A stretch of DNA of 64,000 bases from Pantoea vagans. Its GTDB lineage: Bacteria > Pseudomonadota > Gammaproteobacteria > Enterobacterales > Enterobacteriaceae. The stretch spans positions 806,001 through 870,000 of the forward strand of contig NZ_CP038853.1 of NCBI RefSeq assembly GCF_004792415.1. The letters are read 5' to 3'. This document shows, piece by piece, positions 45,790 to 57,896 of this stretch; position 1 is the first letter of the stretch, and the number at the start of each line of letters is the position of its first letter. The position numbers were made by a program, and so were the translations under genes. The notes below the pieces were generated by a model. The model did not search any database and was not told the origin of the DNA. It saw only the letters and a list, made by a program, of their open reading frames with translations.

Positions 45790-47349
45790 TCAGGTCACCG
45801 GTGCCGGGTTAAACACCGCCAGCTGATTACGGATGCCCCAGCGATCGGACCAGGTCTGCTTCCTGCCACTGGCAATGTCCAGAATCAACTCAAACAATCG
45901 CCAGCCCACCTGCTCAATACTCTCTTCACCGGTCGCAATCGTCCCGGCATTAATATCCATCAGATCGTGCCAGCGCTCTGCCAGCGCATTGCGCGTTGCC
46001 ATCTTGATAACCGGTATCGCAGCCAGACCGTAGGGCGTTCCGCGGCCGGTAGTAAACACCTGTAGTGTGATACCGGATGCCAGCTGCTGCGTACCGCAGA
46101 CAAAATCGCTGGCGGGCGTCGCCGCGTAGATCAGGCCACGTCGCGTAGGTCGCTGACCGGGCGAGAGCACTTCAACAATGGCGCTGCGCCCCGATTTGGC
46201 GATCGACCCCAGCGCTTTTTCCACCACGTTCGCCAGTCCGCCTTTTTTATTGCCCGGCGACGGATTCGCGCTGCGATCGGTCTGGCCCTGGTCGAGGTAG
46301 TTGTCATACCAGGCCATCTCCTCCAGTAAGCGCTTACCCACTTCCTGATTAATCACCCGCGGCGTCAGCAGGTGAATGGCATCACGCACTTCTGTGACTT
46401 CCGAAAACATCACCGTCGCACCGCAGCGCACCAGCAAATCAGAGGCGAAACCCACCGCCGGATTCGCCGTTACGCCCGAGAATGCATCGCTGCCACCGCA
46501 CTGCATGCCGACAATCAGTTCTGCAGCAGAACAGGTTTCGCGCTGGCGCTGATTCAGCCGCTGGAGATGGCGCTCCGCTACCTGCAGAATCTCATTTACC
46601 ATCGCACCAAAACCGACCAGCTTCTCATCCTGCAGGCGCACAATGTCATGATCGTCCAGCGAAATCGCCTGCACGTCGGGCGTGCCGGTCAGCAGACGCT
46701 CCGGCTGTAACTTCTCACAGCCCAGGCTGACGATCATCACTTCGCCACCGAAATTGGCATTCAGCGCCAGGTTATGAATGGTGCGAATCGGCACGACCGC
46801 CGCGGGTGCATTAATCGCCACGCCGCAGCCATAAAGGTGGTTGAGCGCGACCACGCCATCCACATTCGGGTAGCGCGGCAGTAAATCCCGTTCAATGATC
46901 TGTACGACATGATCCACCACCCCGGCCACGCAGTGGACGCTGGTGGTGATGCCGAGCAGGTTACGCGTGCCGACGCTGCCATCCGCATTGCGATAGCCTT
47001 CAAAGGTATAGCCTTCCAGCGGCGGCAATTCAGGCGGAACCTGCGTGGCTAACGGCAGACTCTCCAGTGGAGGCGCTTCCGGCAAAGCGACCAGCGACTC
47101 ATCAATCCAGCTGCCCTGGGCAATATCCCGTAATGCATAGCCGATGACTTCGCCGTAACGCACGATCTCTGCACCCTGGTTAATCGCGCGCAGCGCGACT
47201 TTGTGACCCTGTGGCACATGCTCCGTGAGTGTCAGGCCATCCGCAAACTGCGTGCCAGCTGGCAGGCCCAGGCTGTTAACCACTATCGCCACATTGTCGT
47301 GCTCATGGACTTTGATATAGAGCGGTTGTTCATCTGTTTTGGGGTACAT
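45790..47349 (-). CDS. garD: Galactarate dehydratase
   Basis: UxaA/altronate-dehydratase-family enzyme that dehydrates galactarate to 5-keto-4-deoxy-D-glucarate. It has 519 residues (E. coli 523). An N-terminal SAF domain (about 1-85, ending [10 protein letters not shown]) is followed by the catalytic part with [31 protein letters not shown] and [12 protein letters not shown]; the cysteines are typical metal ligands of the family. ATG at 47349 follows AAGGTGAG. It is divergent from gudP with a 565-base gap. In E. coli garD is at another locus from gudPXD. Confidence 0.93.
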   Translation of the reverse strand: MYPKTDEQPLYIKVHEHDNVAIVVNSLGLPAGTQFADGLTLTEHVPQGHKVALRAINQGAEIVRYGEVIGYALRDIAQGSWIDESLVALPEAPPLESLPLATQVPPELPPLEGYTFEGYRNADGSVGTRNLLGITTSVHCVAGVVDHVVQIIERDLLPRYPNVDGVVALNHLYGCGVAINAPAAVVPIRTIHNLALNANFGGEVMIVSLGCEKLQPERLLTGTPDVQAISLDDHDIVRLQDEKLVGFGAMVNEILQVAERHLQRLNQRQRETCSAAELIVGMQCGGSDAFSGVTANPAVGFASDLLVRCGATVMFSEVTEVRDAIHLLTPRVINQEVGKRLLEEMAWYDNYLDQGQTDRSANPSPGNKKGGLANVVEKALGSIAKSGRSAIVEVLSPGQRPTRRGLIYAATPASDFVCGTQQLASGITLQVFTTGRGTPYGLAAIPVIKMATRNALAERWHDLMDINAGTIATGEESIEQVGWRLFELILDIASGRKQTWSDRWGIRNQLAVFNPAPVT

Positions 47350-47914
47350 CGCTCACCTTCCCGTCTGTCGTGCCGTACTTGTGCGGCACGCTGTAATGTT
47401 CTGACCTGTCACACGTTTGTTTGCCATCTTCAGTATAGGGAGGCGGAGCAGGGCGCGCATTGTGCAAATGACCACCATTGAGACAATTCGCCTTATCGAT
47501 TTGGGGCGATTATCCAGAAGCAAGTGAAGAGCCTCACAAACAGCGGGGGAAAGCGTTACCTGAGACGGTTTTTGCTCGGTTATTTGCTGCTTTCGTGAGC
47601 CATCCCGCAGGGTTTTGTGCATCCGCCACACAATCACTTCTGCACTGAGGTTATTCCAGGGCGATGTGCCAATGTGCTCGCTTCAGGCTGTTCTTATACT
47701 GGGTTCCGTTAGCCAAAGTCAGGTTATCTGTCACGACGTATTACTCATCCGCAGAGGTCGCAGAAGCGCATTGGCTGCCACCTCGCAGATGGATAAATAA
47801 AGGTTTGCCACAACAAAAAGATCGCCGTGTTTAACCCAACTTCTCTCTGATACCCAACGCGATGTGTATGCAGTCAGAGCGAATGTAGCTCACGCTATAT
47901 TTCAGGAGTGCATC
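47350..47914. promoter_or_regulatory. garD-gudP divergent control region
   Basis: This 565-base non-coding gap must hold both promoters. The garD leader contains CGTGCCG (47369-47375) paired with CGGCACG (47384-47390), 20-41 bases before the start codon. A TATACT on the minus strand near 47435 and another on the plus strand at 47695-47700 are candidate -10 elements with poor -35 matches, as for activated promoters. E. coli gar and gud genes are activated by CdaR; no cdaR is in the window and I could not assign its site. Confidence 0.5.
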
Positions 47915-49276
47915 ATGAATAGTTTCAGCCAGACCGCGGAAACGGTGCAGAAGCGCACCAATGCCCGCTACTGGATTGTGGTGATGTTATTTATCGTCAC
48001 CTCATTCAACTACGGTGACCGCGCAACCATCTCGATTGCCGGTTCCGCAATGTCCAAAGATATCGGCCTCGATTCGGTCGGACTGGGCTATATCTTTTCT
48101 GCCTTCTCATGGGCGTACGTTATTGGCCAGATTCCGGGCGGCTGGCTGCTCGATCGCTTCGGCTCTAAACGGGTCTATTTCTGGAGCATCTTTACCTGGT
48201 CGCTGTTTACGCTGCTGCAGGGTTTCGTGGATATCTTCAGCGGCTTCGGCATCATCATGTCGCTGTTTATCCTGCGTTTCCTGGTGGGTCTGGCTGAAGC
48301 GCCTTCCTTCCCCGGCAACAGCCGGATTGTAGCCGCCTGGTTCCCGGCGCAGGAGCGCGGCACGGCAGTGGCGATCTTCAACTCTGCGCAATACTTCGCC
48401 ACCGTGATCTTTGCACCCATCATGGGCTGGCTGGTCTCTGAAGTGGGCTGGGCGCATGTGTTCTGGTTCATGGGCGGCCTGGGCATCATCCTCAGCTTTA
48501 TCTGGCTGAAAGTGATCCACGATCCCACCGATCACCCCGGCGTGAACAAAGCTGAACTGGAGTACATGGAGCAGGGCGGCGCGCTGATCAACATGGATGT
48601 TAAAAAGGATACCCGCAAGGTGAGCTGGAGCGAGAAGTGGTTCCAGATTAAGCAGCTTCTGACGTCACGCATGATGCTGGGTATCTATCTCGGTCAGTAC
48701 TGTGTTAACGCCTTAACCTATTTTTTCATCACCTGGTTCCCGGTCTATCTGGTGCAGGCGCGCGGCATGTCGATTCTCAAAGCGGGCTTTATCGCCTCGA
48801 TTCCGGCAGTGTGCGGCTTCCTCGGCGGCGTTCTGGGCGGAGTCATCTCCGACTGGCTGATGCGTAAAACCGGCTCGCTGAATATCGCACGTAAAACGCC
48901 AATCGTGCTCGGCATGCTGCTCTCCATTTCGATGGTGATGTGTAACTACACCGATACCGAATGGGTGGTGGTGTTCTTTATGGCGCTGGCGTTCTTTGGT
49001 AAAGGCATTGGTGCGCTGGGCTGGGCGGTGATGGCGGATACCGCACCGAAAGAGATCAGCGGACTCAGCGGCGGCCTGTTTAACATGTTCGGTAACTTCT
49101 CCGGCATCGTGACCCCCATTGCTATCGGCTACATCATCGCTACCAGTGGTTCCTTTGAAGGTGCACTGGTCTATGTCGGCATCCATGCCTTTGTTGCGGC
49201 ATTCAGCTTCCTGGTGATTGCCGGCGATATCAAACGTGTCGAACTGAAATCCTGGCACGGTAAGGACGCATCATGA
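47915..49276 (+). CDS. gudP: Glucarate/galactarate MFS transporter
   Basis: Inner-membrane proton symporter of the anion:cation symporter branch of the major facilitator family, expected to import D-glucarate and galactarate. It has 453 residues with 12 hydrophobic segments. The branch motifs [28 protein letters not shown] and [20 protein letters not shown] are present. ATG at 47915 follows CAGGAG. gudX starts within its stop codon (ATGA). No separate garP is present, so this is the locus's only transporter. Confidence 0.92.
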   Translation: MNSFSQTAETVQKRTNARYWIVVMLFIVTSFNYGDRATISIAGSAMSKDIGLDSVGLGYIFSAFSWAYVIGQIPGGWLLDRFGSKRVYFWSIFTWSLFTLLQGFVDIFSGFGIIMSLFILRFLVGLAEAPSFPGNSRIVAAWFPAQERGTAVAIFNSAQYFATVIFAPIMGWLVSEVGWAHVFWFMGGLGIILSFIWLKVIHDPTDHPGVNKAELEYMEQGGALINMDVKKDTRKVSWSEKWFQIKQLLTSRMMLGIYLGQYCVNALTYFFITWFPVYLVQARGMSILKAGFIASIPAVCGFLGGVLGGVISDWLMRKTGSLNIARKTPIVLGMLLSISMVMCNYTDTEWVVVFFMALAFFGKGIGALGWAVMADTAPKEISGLSGGLFNMFGNFSGIVTPIAIGYIIATSGSFEGALVYVGIHAFVAAFSFLVIAGDIKRVELKSWHGKDAS

Positions 49277-50619
49277 ATACGCAAAGTTCCCCGGTAATCA
49301 CAGAGATGCGGGTTATCCCGGTCGCCGGTTACGACAGCATGCTGCTTAACATTGGCGGTGCCCACAACGCCTGTTTTACCCGCAACATTGTGGTCCTTAC
49401 CGACAGCGCCGGCCACACCGGCGTGGGTGAAGCGCCCGGCGGTGACACCATCTATCAGACGCTGGTGGAGGCGATTCCGCGGGTTTTAGGCCAGCAGATT
49501 GCCCGCATGAACAGTCTGGTGCAGCAGGTACACAAAGGGAATCAGTCGGCTGACTTCACCACTTTTGGCAACGGTGCCTGGACTTTTGAGCTGCGCGTCA
49601 ATGCGGTGGCCGCGCTCGAAGCGGCGCTGCTCGATCTGCTGGGACAGTGTCTGGGCGTCCCGGTGGCTGAACTGCTGGGGCCGGGCAAACAGCGTGATGA
49701 AGTGACGGTGCTGGGCTATCTGTTCTATCTCGGCGACCGGCGCAAAACCGATCTGCCCTATCTCACGGGTGAGCAGGCCAGTCACGACTGGTATCACCTG
49801 CGCCATCAGGAAGCGCTAAGCAGCGATGCCGTGGTGCGGCTGGCTGAGGCGGCACAGGATAAGTACGGCTTTAAAGATTTCAAGCTCAAAGGTGGCGTGC
49901 TGCCGGGCGAGCAGGAGATCGCCACGGCGGCGGCGCTCAAGCAGCGCTTTCCCGATGCGCGTATCACGGTCGATCCCAATGGGGCCTGGCTGCTGGATGA
50001 GGCGATAGCGCTGTGTAAAGGGATGCAGGATGTGCTGAGCTACGCCGAAGATCCCTGCGGCGCGGAGCAGGGCTATTCGGGGCGTGAAGTCATGGCCGAG
50101 TTCCGGCGTGCCACCGGCCTGCCGGTCGCCACCAACATGATCGCCACTAACTGGCGCGAGATGAACCACGCGGTGATGCTGAATGCGGTCGATATTCCGC
50201 TGGCGGATCCGCACTTCTGGACGCTGAGCGGTGCCGTGCGTGTCGCCCAGCTGTGCGATGAGTGGGGCCTCACCTGGGGTTGCCACTCCAATAATCACTT
50301 CGATATTTCACTGGCGATGTTCACCCATGTGGGTGCGGCGGCGCCGGGTAATCCCACCGCGATTGATACCCACTGGATCTGGCAGGAGGGCGATCAGCGC
50401 CTGACGAAAAATCCGCTGCAAATCCGCAACGGAAAAATCGCCGTACCGGATGCACCGGGTCTGGGCATTGAGCTCGACTGGGATCAGGTAAACAAAGCCA
50501 ATCAGCTTTATCAGTCACTGCCCGCCGGTGCACGTAACGACGCGACGGCGATGCAGTATCTGATCCCCGGCTGGACTTTTGACCGCAAGCGCCCGGCATT
50601 CGGCCGGAAAACAGCATAA
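49273..50619 (+). CDS. gudX: Glucarate dehydratase-related protein GudX
   Basis: Enolase-superfamily protein of 448 residues (E. coli GudX 446), paralogue of the next gene. The dehydratase residues are intact: K-L-K in [13 protein letters not shown] (catalytic Lys), metal ligands in DPNGAW and AEDPCG, N in ATNMIATNW and the catalytic His in [11 protein letters not shown]. coli GudX is reported as a weakly active glucarate dehydratase relative; true activity here is not known. Coupled to gudP by ATGA; ten bases separate it from gudD. Confidence 0.9.
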   Translation: MNTQSSPVITEMRVIPVAGYDSMLLNIGGAHNACFTRNIVVLTDSAGHTGVGEAPGGDTIYQTLVEAIPRVLGQQIARMNSLVQQVHKGNQSADFTTFGNGAWTFELRVNAVAALEAALLDLLGQCLGVPVAELLGPGKQRDEVTVLGYLFYLGDRRKTDLPYLTGEQASHDWYHLRHQEALSSDAVVRLAEAAQDKYGFKDFKLKGGVLPGEQEIATAAALKQRFPDARITVDPNGAWLLDEAIALCKGMQDVLSYAEDPCGAEQGYSGREVMAEFRRATGLPVATNMIATNWREMNHAVMLNAVDIPLADPHFWTLSGAVRVAQLCDEWGLTWGCHSNNHFDISLAMFTHVGAAAPGNPTAIDTHWIWQEGDQRLTKNPLQIRNGKIAVPDAPGLGIELDWDQVNKANQLYQSLPAGARNDATAMQYLIPGWTFDRKRPAFGRKTA

Positions 50620-50629
50620 GGAGCAGGAG

Positions 50630-51961
50630 ATGAGTTCAACACCGAAAGTGACCGCCATGCAGGTTATTCCGGTCGCAGGCTATGACAGCATGCTGCTGAA
50701 CCTCAGTGGCGCTCACTCGCCATTCTTTACCCGCAACATTGTGATTATCAAAGATAACGCCGGACATACCGGCGTCGGTGAAATCCCGGGCGGCGAGAAA
50801 ATCCGCCAGACGCTGGAAGATGCCGCCTCGCTGGTGATCGGCAAAACGCTGGGTGAGTACAAAAATACCCTCAGTCTGGTGCGCAGTACTTTTGCCGACC
50901 GTGATGCGAGTGGACGCGGCAACCAGACTTTTGATCTGCGCACCACGATTCATGTGGTGACCGGCATCGAAGCGGCGCTGCTTGATCTGCTGGGTCAGCA
51001 CCTGGGCGTTAACGTCGCCTCGCTGCTGGGTGACGGGCAGCAGCGTGACCGTGTTGAGATGCTCGGTTACCTGTTCTACATCGGCGACCGCACTAAAACC
51101 TCGCTCTCTTATCAGAACCAGCAAGACGATCCGTGCGACTGGTATCGCCTGCGCCACGAAGAGGCGCTGACTCCGGATGCGGTAGTGCGTCTGGCGGAAG
51201 CAGCCTATGAGAAATATGGTTTTAACGACTTCAAACTTAAAGGTGGCGTGCTGCGCGGCGGTGAAGAGGCCGAAGCGGTCACGGCGCTGGCAAAACGTTT
51301 TCCTGAAGCTCGCATTACCCTCGATCCCAACGGCGCCTGGTCGCTCAACGAGGCGATCATGCTCGGTAAGCAGCTCAAAGATGTGCTGGCCTACGCAGAA
51401 GATCCCTGTGGCGCAGAGCAGGGCTACTCAGGGCGTGAAGTGATGGCGGAGTTCCGCCGTGCGACCGGCATGCCCACCGCCACCAATATGATCGCCACCG
51501 ACTGGCGGCAGATGGGGCATACCCTGTCGCTGCAGTCGGTGGACATTCCGCTGGCTGACCCGCACTTCTGGACCATGCAGGGTTCGGTGCGCGTGGCGCA
51601 GATGTGTCACGACTTCGGCCTGACCTGGGGCTCGCACTCCAATAACCACTTCGACATTTCGCTGGCGATGTTTACCCACGTTGCCGCCGCCGCACCGGGC
51701 GCGATCACCGCCATTGATACCCACTGGATCTGGCAGGAGGGCAATCAGCGCCTGACCAAAGAGCCGTTCCAGATTAAAGGCGGCATGGTACAGGTGCCGC
51801 AGAAGCCGGGTCTTGGCGTAGAGCTGGATATGGATCAGGTGATGCAGGCCAATGCGCTCTATCAGAAGCAGGGGCTGGGTGCGCGTGACGATGCTGAAGC
51901 GATGCAATTTTTAGTACCGGGATGGACTTTCGACAATAAACGCCCGTGCCTGGTACGTTAA
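50630..51961 (+). CDS. gudD: D-glucarate dehydratase
   Basis: Enolase-superfamily enzyme that dehydrates D-glucarate (and L-idarate) to 5-keto-4-deoxyglucarate. It has 443 residues (E. coli 446). The catalytic lysines are in [13 protein letters not shown], metal ligands in LDPNGAW and [13 protein letters not shown], and the catalytic histidine in [17 protein letters not shown]. The ATG at 50630 is well placed after AGGAGCAGGAG. It feeds the same product as GarD into GarL, encoded 45 bases downstream. Confidence 0.95.
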   Translation: MSSTPKVTAMQVIPVAGYDSMLLNLSGAHSPFFTRNIVIIKDNAGHTGVGEIPGGEKIRQTLEDAASLVIGKTLGEYKNTLSLVRSTFADRDASGRGNQTFDLRTTIHVVTGIEAALLDLLGQHLGVNVASLLGDGQQRDRVEMLGYLFYIGDRTKTSLSYQNQQDDPCDWYRLRHEEALTPDAVVRLAEAAYEKYGFNDFKLKGGVLRGGEEAEAVTALAKRFPEARITLDPNGAWSLNEAIMLGKQLKDVLAYAEDPCGAEQGYSGREVMAEFRRATGMPTATNMIATDWRQMGHTLSLQSVDIPLADPHFWTMQGSVRVAQMCHDFGLTWGSHSNNHFDISLAMFTHVAAAAPGAITAIDTHWIWQEGNQRLTKEPFQIKGGMVQVPQKPGLGVELDMDQVMQANALYQKQGLGARDDAEAMQFLVPGWTFDNKRPCLVR

Positions 51962-52006
51962 CCTTTCTGGCTCCCGCCGCGGAGCCACCGTCACAGGAGT
52001 TCAACC

Positions 52007-52777
52007 ATGAGTAATGCAGCCTGGCCCAATGGATTTCGTCGTCGCCTGTTAGCGGGCGACACCCTGATTGGCAGCTGGTGTGCGCTGGCCAGTCCTATCT
52101 CAACTGAAATCCTGGGGCTGGCCGGTTTCGACTGGCTGGTACTGGATGGCGAACACGCGCCCAACGACATCACGACCTTTGTGCCGCAGCTGATGGCACT
52201 GAAAGGCAGCCACAGCGCCCCCGTAGTGCGTCCGCCCTGCAACGAGCCGGTGATCATTAAGCGTCTGCTGGATATCGGCTTTAACAACTTCCTGGTGCCG
52301 TTTGTCGAAACCGAAGAGGAAGCTCTGCGTGCCGTCGCCTCAACCCGCTATCCGCCCGCCGGGATTCGCGGTGTCTCGGTGTCCCACCGCAGCAACATGT
52401 ACGGCACGTTGCCGGATTACAACAGCACCATTAACGACAACATCACGGTGCTGGTGCAGATCGAAACCCAGCAGGCAGTCGATAACATTGACGCCATCGC
52501 GGCGGTGGATGGCGTCGACGGTATTTTCGTCGGGCCGGGGGATCTCTCCGCTGCGCTGGGCTATCTCGGCCAGCCTGCACATCCTGAAGTGCTGAAAGTG
52601 ATTAAACACATTTTTGAACGTGCCAAAGCGGCCGGTAAGCCGAGCGGCATTCTGGCGCCAGTGGAAGCGGACGCGCGTCGCTATCTGGAGTGGGGAGCCA
52701 CCTTTGTGGCCGTCGGCAGCGATGTCGGAATGTTCCGCAACGCCTCGCAGGCGTTATGCGACAAATTTAAGCGCTAA
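52007..52777 (+). CDS. garL: 5-keto-4-deoxy-D-glucarate aldolase
   Basis: Class II metal-dependent aldolase (HpcH/HpaI family, 256 residues) that cleaves 5-keto-4-deoxyglucarate to pyruvate and tartronate semialdehyde. The active site includes the His in [22 protein letters not shown] with the metal Glu, and [11 protein letters not shown] with the metal Asp. A good CAGGAG site precedes it. garR follows after 19 bases. Confidence 0.95.
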   Translation: MSNAAWPNGFRRRLLAGDTLIGSWCALASPISTEILGLAGFDWLVLDGEHAPNDITTFVPQLMALKGSHSAPVVRPPCNEPVIIKRLLDIGFNNFLVPFVETEEEALRAVASTRYPPAGIRGVSVSHRSNMYGTLPDYNSTINDNITVLVQIETQQAVDNIDAIAAVDGVDGIFVGPGDLSAALGYLGQPAHPEVLKVIKHIFERAKAAGKPSGILAPVEADARRYLEWGATFVAVGSDVGMFRNASQALCDKFKR

Positions 52778-52796
52778 TCGATCAAGGAGAAACGCA

Positions 52797-53681
52797 ATGA
52801 AAATTGGATTTATTGGCCTGGGCATTATGGGCAAACCCATGAGTAAAAATCTGGTGAAAGCCGGTTATTCGCTGGTGGTACGCGATCACAACGCCGAAAA
52901 CGAAGCGGAGCTGACGGAACTGGGCGCGACCGTGGCGAAATCGCCTAAAGAGGTGGCGGAACAGTGCGACGTGGTGATTACCATGGTGCCTAACTCGCCG
53001 CAAGTGATCGAGGTCTGCCTGGGTAAAAATGGCATTGTCGAGGGCGCAAAGCCGGGCCTGGTGGTGATCGACATGAGTTCGATTGCGCCGCTGGCGAGCC
53101 GTGAAGTCCATGATGCGCTGGCAGAAAAAGGCATCAAAATGCTGGATGCGCCGGTCAGCGGCGGCGAACCTAAAGCGATTGAAGGCACGCTCTCTGTGAT
53201 GGTCGGCGGCGATAAAGCGGTGTTCGATGCCTGCTACGACATCATGAAATCAATGGCGGGATCGGTCGTGCATACCGGCGACATCGGTGCAGGTAACGTC
53301 ACCAAACTGGCAAACCAGGTGATTGTGGCGCTGAACATTGCGGCCATGTCTGAGGCGCTGTCGCTGGCGACGAAAGCGGGTGTGAATCCGGATCTGGTTT
53401 ATCAGGCGATTCGCGGTGGGCTGGCGGGCAGCACGGTGCTGGATGCCAAAGCGCCGATGGTGATGGACCGCAACTTCAAACCGGGCTTTCGTATCGACCT
53501 GCATATCAAAGATCTGGCGAACGCGCTGGATACCTCGCACAGCATCGGTGCGCATCTACCGCTGACGGCGGCGGTGATGGAGATGATGCAGGCGCTGCGC
53601 AACGAGGGTCAGGGTACTGCCGACCACAGTGCGCTGGCCTGCTATTATGAGAAGTTAGCGAAGGTTGAAATCGCCCGCTAA
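52797..53681 (+). CDS. garR: Tartronate semialdehyde reductase
   Basis: Beta-hydroxyacid dehydrogenase (294 residues) that reduces tartronate semialdehyde to D-glycerate with NAD(P)H. The Rossmann start [18 protein letters not shown], the substrate motif [16 protein letters not shown] and the catalytic lysine in [12 protein letters not shown] are present. AAGGAG at proper distance supports ATG 52797; the open frame upstream overlaps garL and is not used. Confidence 0.95.
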   Translation: MKIGFIGLGIMGKPMSKNLVKAGYSLVVRDHNAENEAELTELGATVAKSPKEVAEQCDVVITMVPNSPQVIEVCLGKNGIVEGAKPGLVVIDMSSIAPLASREVHDALAEKGIKMLDAPVSGGEPKAIEGTLSVMVGGDKAVFDACYDIMKSMAGSVVHTGDIGAGNVTKLANQVIVALNIAAMSEALSLATKAGVNPDLVYQAIRGGLAGSTVLDAKAPMVMDRNFKPGFRIDLHIKDLANALDTSHSIGAHLPLTAAVMEMMQALRNEGQGTADHSALACYYEKLAKVEIAR

Positions 53682-53754
53682 AACCCGGTTCCGGTTTCCT
53701 GAAACCCGACTGGTTAAGAGCCGTTTCAATTACTCAACTGCGCTCGGATTGCCT

Positions 53755-54894
53755 ATGAAAATCGTAATCGCACCGGATTCATATAAAGAGAGTTTATCCG
53801 CCCTGGATGTGGCATCGGCGATTGAAGCGGGTTTCCGTGACATTTTCCCCGATGCGCATTACGTAAAAATACCGGTCGCCGACGGTGGCGAAGGCACGGT
53901 AGAAGCGATGGTGGCGGCGACGAAGGGAAAGATCGTCAGGTTGAAGGTGACAGGTCCGTTAGGCACGCAGGTTGATGCCTTTTACGGTCTGTCGGGAGAT
54001 GAACGCACCGCCTATATCGAAATGGCGGCGGCCAGCGGACTGGAGCGGGTGCCCGCTTCACAGCGTGACCCGCTGATAACGACGTCGTTTGGCACCGGCG
54101 AGTTGATCAGGAATGCACTGGATAAAGGCGTTGCTCACATCATTATTGGTATCGGCGGCAGCGCCACCAACGATGGCGGTGCCGGGATGATGCAGGCGCT
54201 GGGCGCCCGATTGCTCGACGCCCAGGGCAGCGAGATTGGTCACGGTGGCGGCGCGCTCTCTGACCTCGCCAGCATTGATATTGACGCGCTGGATGCCCGC
54301 ATCCATCAGTGCCGCATCGAAGTGGCCTGTGACGTGACTAATCCGCTGACCGGCAAAGAGGGCGCATCGGCCATTTTCGGTCCGCAGAAAGGGGCGACTC
54401 CGGCGCTGGTGCAGCAGCTCGATCAGGCGCTGGCCCATTACGCCGCGATTATTCACCGCGATCTCGATATCGATGTGCTGCATATTCCCGGCGGCGGCGC
54501 AGCGGGCGGCATGGGCGCGGCGCTGCACGCCTTCTGTCAGGCGGAGCTGCGGCGCGGCATTGAGATTGTTACTGAAGCGCTGGGGCTGGCTGAAGAGGTC
54601 AAAGATGCGGACCTGGTGATTACCGGTGAAGGGCGTATCGACAGCCAGAGTATCAATGGCAAGGTGCCGATTGGGGTCGCCAGCGTGGCAAAGCGCTTTA
54701 ACAAGCCGGTGATTGGCATCGCCGGAAGCCTGACGGCGGATGTCGGCGTGGTGCATCAGCACGGGATTGATGCGGTATTCAGCGTGCTCTACAGCATCTG
54801 TACGCTGGATGAGGCACTCGCGAATGCCGGAAAGAATGTCGAGATGACGGCGCGTAATGTGGCCGCGACGCTGAAACTGGCCGGATTCCACTGA
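53755..54894 (+). CDS. garK: Glycerate 2-kinase
   Basis: Glycerate kinase of the GarK/GlxK family (379 residues, E. coli 381) that phosphorylates D-glycerate to 2-phosphoglycerate, sending aldarate carbon into glycolysis. Conserved blocks: [39 protein letters not shown] and [12 protein letters not shown]. The ribosome site for ATG 53755 is weak (CGGA), and the 73-base gap after garR is the longest after the garL gap, so expression may be lower or coupled by readthrough. A terminator follows at 54993. Confidence 0.94.
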   Translation: MKIVIAPDSYKESLSALDVASAIEAGFRDIFPDAHYVKIPVADGGEGTVEAMVAATKGKIVRLKVTGPLGTQVDAFYGLSGDERTAYIEMAAASGLERVPASQRDPLITTSFGTGELIRNALDKGVAHIIIGIGGSATNDGGAGMMQALGARLLDAQGSEIGHGGGALSDLASIDIDALDARIHQCRIEVACDVTNPLTGKEGASAIFGPQKGATPALVQQLDQALAHYAAIIHRDLDIDVLHIPGGGAAGGMGAALHAFCQAELRRGIEIVTEALGLAEEVKDADLVITGEGRIDSQSINGKVPIGVASVAKRFNKPVIGIAGSLTADVGVVHQHGIDAVFSVLYSICTLDEALANAGKNVEMTARNVAATLKLAGFH

Positions 54895-54992
54895 CCGTCA
54901 GGAATACCCGGCCAGGCAATGCGGGCCGTGATCTGTAGAGGGTGATGCGGGTGGTAAGGCATAGTTTTGCGGCGTCAGCCCTTTATCCTGGT

Positions 54993-55037
54993 GGCAGGTG
55001 CATCAGCGGAAGCTAAAGCACCTGCCGTTTAGTGTTT
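54993..55037 (+). terminator. Terminator after garK
   Basis: GGCAGGTGC (54993-55001) and GCACCTGCC (55018-55026) form a nine-pair stem with a 16-base loop, followed by GTTTAGTGTTT. It lies between convergent garK and barA. Confidence 0.65.
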
Positions 55038-55067
55038 GCGCGTATAGCTGGCGTGGCAGCAGGCCGG

Positions 55068-57803
55068 TCAGACTTCCCCGAACCCTAACAGTCGCCGGGC
55101 TTCTCTGGCGACGTTCTCCATCTCATCCTGCAGCTCCAGCAGTTCCGGCTCCAGCGCGGCGATATCGCTGGCCTCCAGCAGCCCCCGTTCCAGCTGATGA
55201 CAGAGTTGCTTCATGCGCGGCACGCCGCTGTAGCTGGCACTGCCGTGCAGCTTGTGAATAATTTCACGCAGGGCGTTGACCTCATTGGTCGTCATAAACT
55301 GCGCCATCTTCGCATGCACTTCCGGTAAAAACTCCAGCAGCATTCGTAGCAGATCGCGCGCCAGCTCGGGTTTGTTCGCCGCCTGACGCAGCGCCAGCTG
55401 CCAGTCCAGCGTCGGTAATATTGGCTGCAGTTCCGGCAGGGAGACCACCGGCGGCGGCGTATAGCGCGCCAGCAGCTGTCTCAGCTTGCTCTCATCAATC
55501 GGCTTGGCAAGATAGTCATTCATACCCGCCTTGATCAGCTGTTCACGCTCGCCATCAATCGCATGTGCGGTCACCGCCACAATCGGTGTATTTGCGTGAT
55601 GCGGCAGACCCCGGATAATTTCGCTGGCGCGAATGCCATCAATTTCAGGCATCTGAATATCCATCAGAATCACATCCAGCGACTGCTGACGTGCCTCGCG
55701 GATGGCGTGTTCGGCGCTGCTGCACAGCAGGATGTTCTGCACCTGCTCCTCCAGCAGCGCGCCAATCAGCTTGAGGTTGGCGGGATTATCATCCACCGCC
55801 ATCACCGTCAGCGGCAGTCGCGGTGACAGCGGTAGTTCGCTGACCTGGCGGGTATGGATATCCAGTAACATCGGCAGAAGCCGCGTCAGAGAGATCGGCT
55901 TAGCGATGCAGCCGTCAATGCCGCGTACCTTTAGTTCATCAGCCAGCAACATCATCGGGCTGGGAAGGGCCATCAGCACGTTGTCTGCCCGATCCAGCAG
56001 CCCATTGATCAGGCGCTCATTGAGCAGTTCAGGCTGGCTGATACCGACCGGCATCGCCATCAGCAGCAGCGGATAGTGAGACGCTTTCAATCCCTCCAGC
56101 GTTTCGCTGTAGTCAATCTGCAATGGGGTAGCGCTCAGCATCTCCAGCGCGGCGCTGGCAACGTTAGCATCCGCTTCCACATAAGCAATACGCGCATGGG
56201 ACAGCGTTTCCAGCACGCGGGGCATGCCGGGCGCGTTGGGATTAAGATCCAGCTGCACGCGAATTACAAAGGTTGAACCCTGATCCGGCTGGCTGCTGAA
56301 GGTGATTTCTCCCCCCATCTCCCGCACCAGTTTTTGCGTGATGACCAGACCCAGCCCGGTGCCGCCATGACGGCGTGAAATGCTGGCGTCAGCCTGACGA
56401 AACGCCTGGAACAGCTGTGTCTGCTGCTGCTCAGAGATACCGATACCGCTATCCTCAACCTGAATCTCCAGCTCGACGCGGGACTGGGTAATCACCCGCT
56501 GTCCGACGCGCAGGCCGATGTAACCCTGCTCGGTAAACTTGATGGCGTTACCAATCAGGTTGATCAGAATCTGTTGCAGGCGCAGCGCATCGCCAATCAC
56601 GTTGTCCGGCACGCTGCTGTCACACACCACCGTCAGCTCCAGCCCCTTTTCATGCGCCGACGGCGCCAGCAGCACCAGGGTTTCATCCAGCGTGGCGCGC
56701 AGCGGGAAGGGGATCGCCTCCAGCATCAGCTTGCCCGCTTCCAGCTTCGAAAAATCGAGCACGTCGTTGATAATACTGAGCAGGTTATTGGCTGAGCGTT
56801 CAATGGTTTGCATATAGTCGCGCTGGGTGGTGCGCAGCTGGGTTTTCAGCATCTGCCGGGTAAAACCCAGTACGCCATTGAGCGGCGTTCGCAGCTCATG
56901 CGACATATTGGCCAGAAACTCAGATTTGATACGCGCGGCTTCCTGCGCGCGTTTCTTAGCCAGATCCAACTCAACGTTCTGAATTTCCAGCTGCTCCAGC
57001 GTCTCTCTTAAATCGTAGGTTGCCTGGTCGATATTGTGCTGCATCTCTTCGTGATAGGCGGTCAGCGACATCGCCATCGCGTTAATGCCGTTTTTCAGAA
57101 TGTTGAGTTCACCCAGCATGTAGCCCTCAACGCGGCTGTCGAGCTGGCCGCGACGGATGCGGTCAACGGTGGTGACCATGTTGCGGATCGGGCCGGTAAC
57201 ATCGCGCATCAGGCGATAAGCAAACAGCATGGCAAGACAGAGGCAGAAGAGCAGCATCAGCGTGGCAACAAATACCTCTTTGTACTGCTGCAGGCGCACC
57301 GACTGCAGATCCAGTTCAATCGCCACATAGCCCAGCGGATTGCCCGCGGGCTTGGCATCTTCATCCGGTAATTCATCCACATCGTAACGCTCGGAGGTAA
57401 TCGGCGTGCGCAGAATTAATAGGCTGCCGTGGCGCTCCATTGAGACATCGTCAGGCAGGGCGCGGATATCATCCTGTTGCAGCAGGCTGAGGTTTTGCTT
57501 GTGATTCGAGGTGACATAGAGCTGATTATGATTATCAAACACCGAGATGGCCCGCACGATGCCGGAGTGGCGGCGGTGCAGCAGGCTGACCAGCTCACGC
57601 ATGGCATCCCGATTGTGCCAGGTCATGCTGTATTCGCTGGAAATCGCCAGGGGTTCGATGATGTTGGCCCCGGCATCGATCACCTGGCGCTGCAGTTCGT
57701 TGTAGCGGTGTACCACAAAAAATGAGCTGAGCAGCAGGCCAACCATCAGCGTGGGTGCCAGGATTAAAATCATCATTCGCGCCCGCAGGCTGTATTTGGT
57801 CAT
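55068..57803 (-). CDS. barA: Hybrid sensor histidine kinase BarA
   Basis: Inner-membrane tripartite sensor kinase that senses short-chain carboxylates and phosphorylates UvrY, turning on csrB and csrC. It has 911 residues (E. coli 918). In order: membrane helix 10-30, periplasmic domain, second helix near 175-195, HAMP, dimer/phosphorylation helix with [13 protein letters not shown], ATPase motifs ([27 protein letters not shown]), receiver domain with [18 protein letters not shown] and the Asp acceptor, and HPt domain with [11 protein letters not shown]. The csrB gene with its UvrY box is 11 kb upstream on this map. Confidence 0.96.
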   Translation of the reverse strand: MTKYSLRARMMILILAPTLMVGLLLSSFFVVHRYNELQRQVIDAGANIIEPLAISSEYSMTWHNRDAMRELVSLLHRRHSGIVRAISVFDNHNQLYVTSNHKQNLSLLQQDDIRALPDDVSMERHGSLLILRTPITSERYDVDELPDEDAKPAGNPLGYVAIELDLQSVRLQQYKEVFVATLMLLFCLCLAMLFAYRLMRDVTGPIRNMVTTVDRIRRGQLDSRVEGYMLGELNILKNGINAMAMSLTAYHEEMQHNIDQATYDLRETLEQLEIQNVELDLAKKRAQEAARIKSEFLANMSHELRTPLNGVLGFTRQMLKTQLRTTQRDYMQTIERSANNLLSIINDVLDFSKLEAGKLMLEAIPFPLRATLDETLVLLAPSAHEKGLELTVVCDSSVPDNVIGDALRLQQILINLIGNAIKFTEQGYIGLRVGQRVITQSRVELEIQVEDSGIGISEQQQTQLFQAFRQADASISRRHGGTGLGLVITQKLVREMGGEITFSSQPDQGSTFVIRVQLDLNPNAPGMPRVLETLSHARIAYVEADANVASAALEMLSATPLQIDYSETLEGLKASHYPLLLMAMPVGISQPELLNERLINGLLDRADNVLMALPSPMMLLADELKVRGIDGCIAKPISLTRLLPMLLDIHTRQVSELPLSPRLPLTVMAVDDNPANLKLIGALLEEQVQNILLCSSAEHAIREARQQSLDVILMDIQMPEIDGIRASEIIRGLPHHANTPIVAVTAHAIDGEREQLIKAGMNDYLAKPIDESKLRQLLARYTPPPVVSLPELQPILPTLDWQLALRQAANKPELARDLLRMLLEFLPEVHAKMAQFMTTNEVNALREIIHKLHGSASYSGVPRMKQLCHQLERGLLEASDIAALEPELLELQDEMENVAREARRLLGFGEV

Positions 57804-57896
57804 AATAGTCGCCTGGCTACTCCGGCATTAACGTCCCTGTGCATGCTGTCGACAAAACGATGCAGGCCGTTTTCGATAAAGAGAATGAATAACACT

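Noticed and set aside
54058..54891. Minus-strand frame of 277 codons inside garK
   Set aside because: Antisense to a fully conserved kinase gene; no start signal and shadow-like composition.
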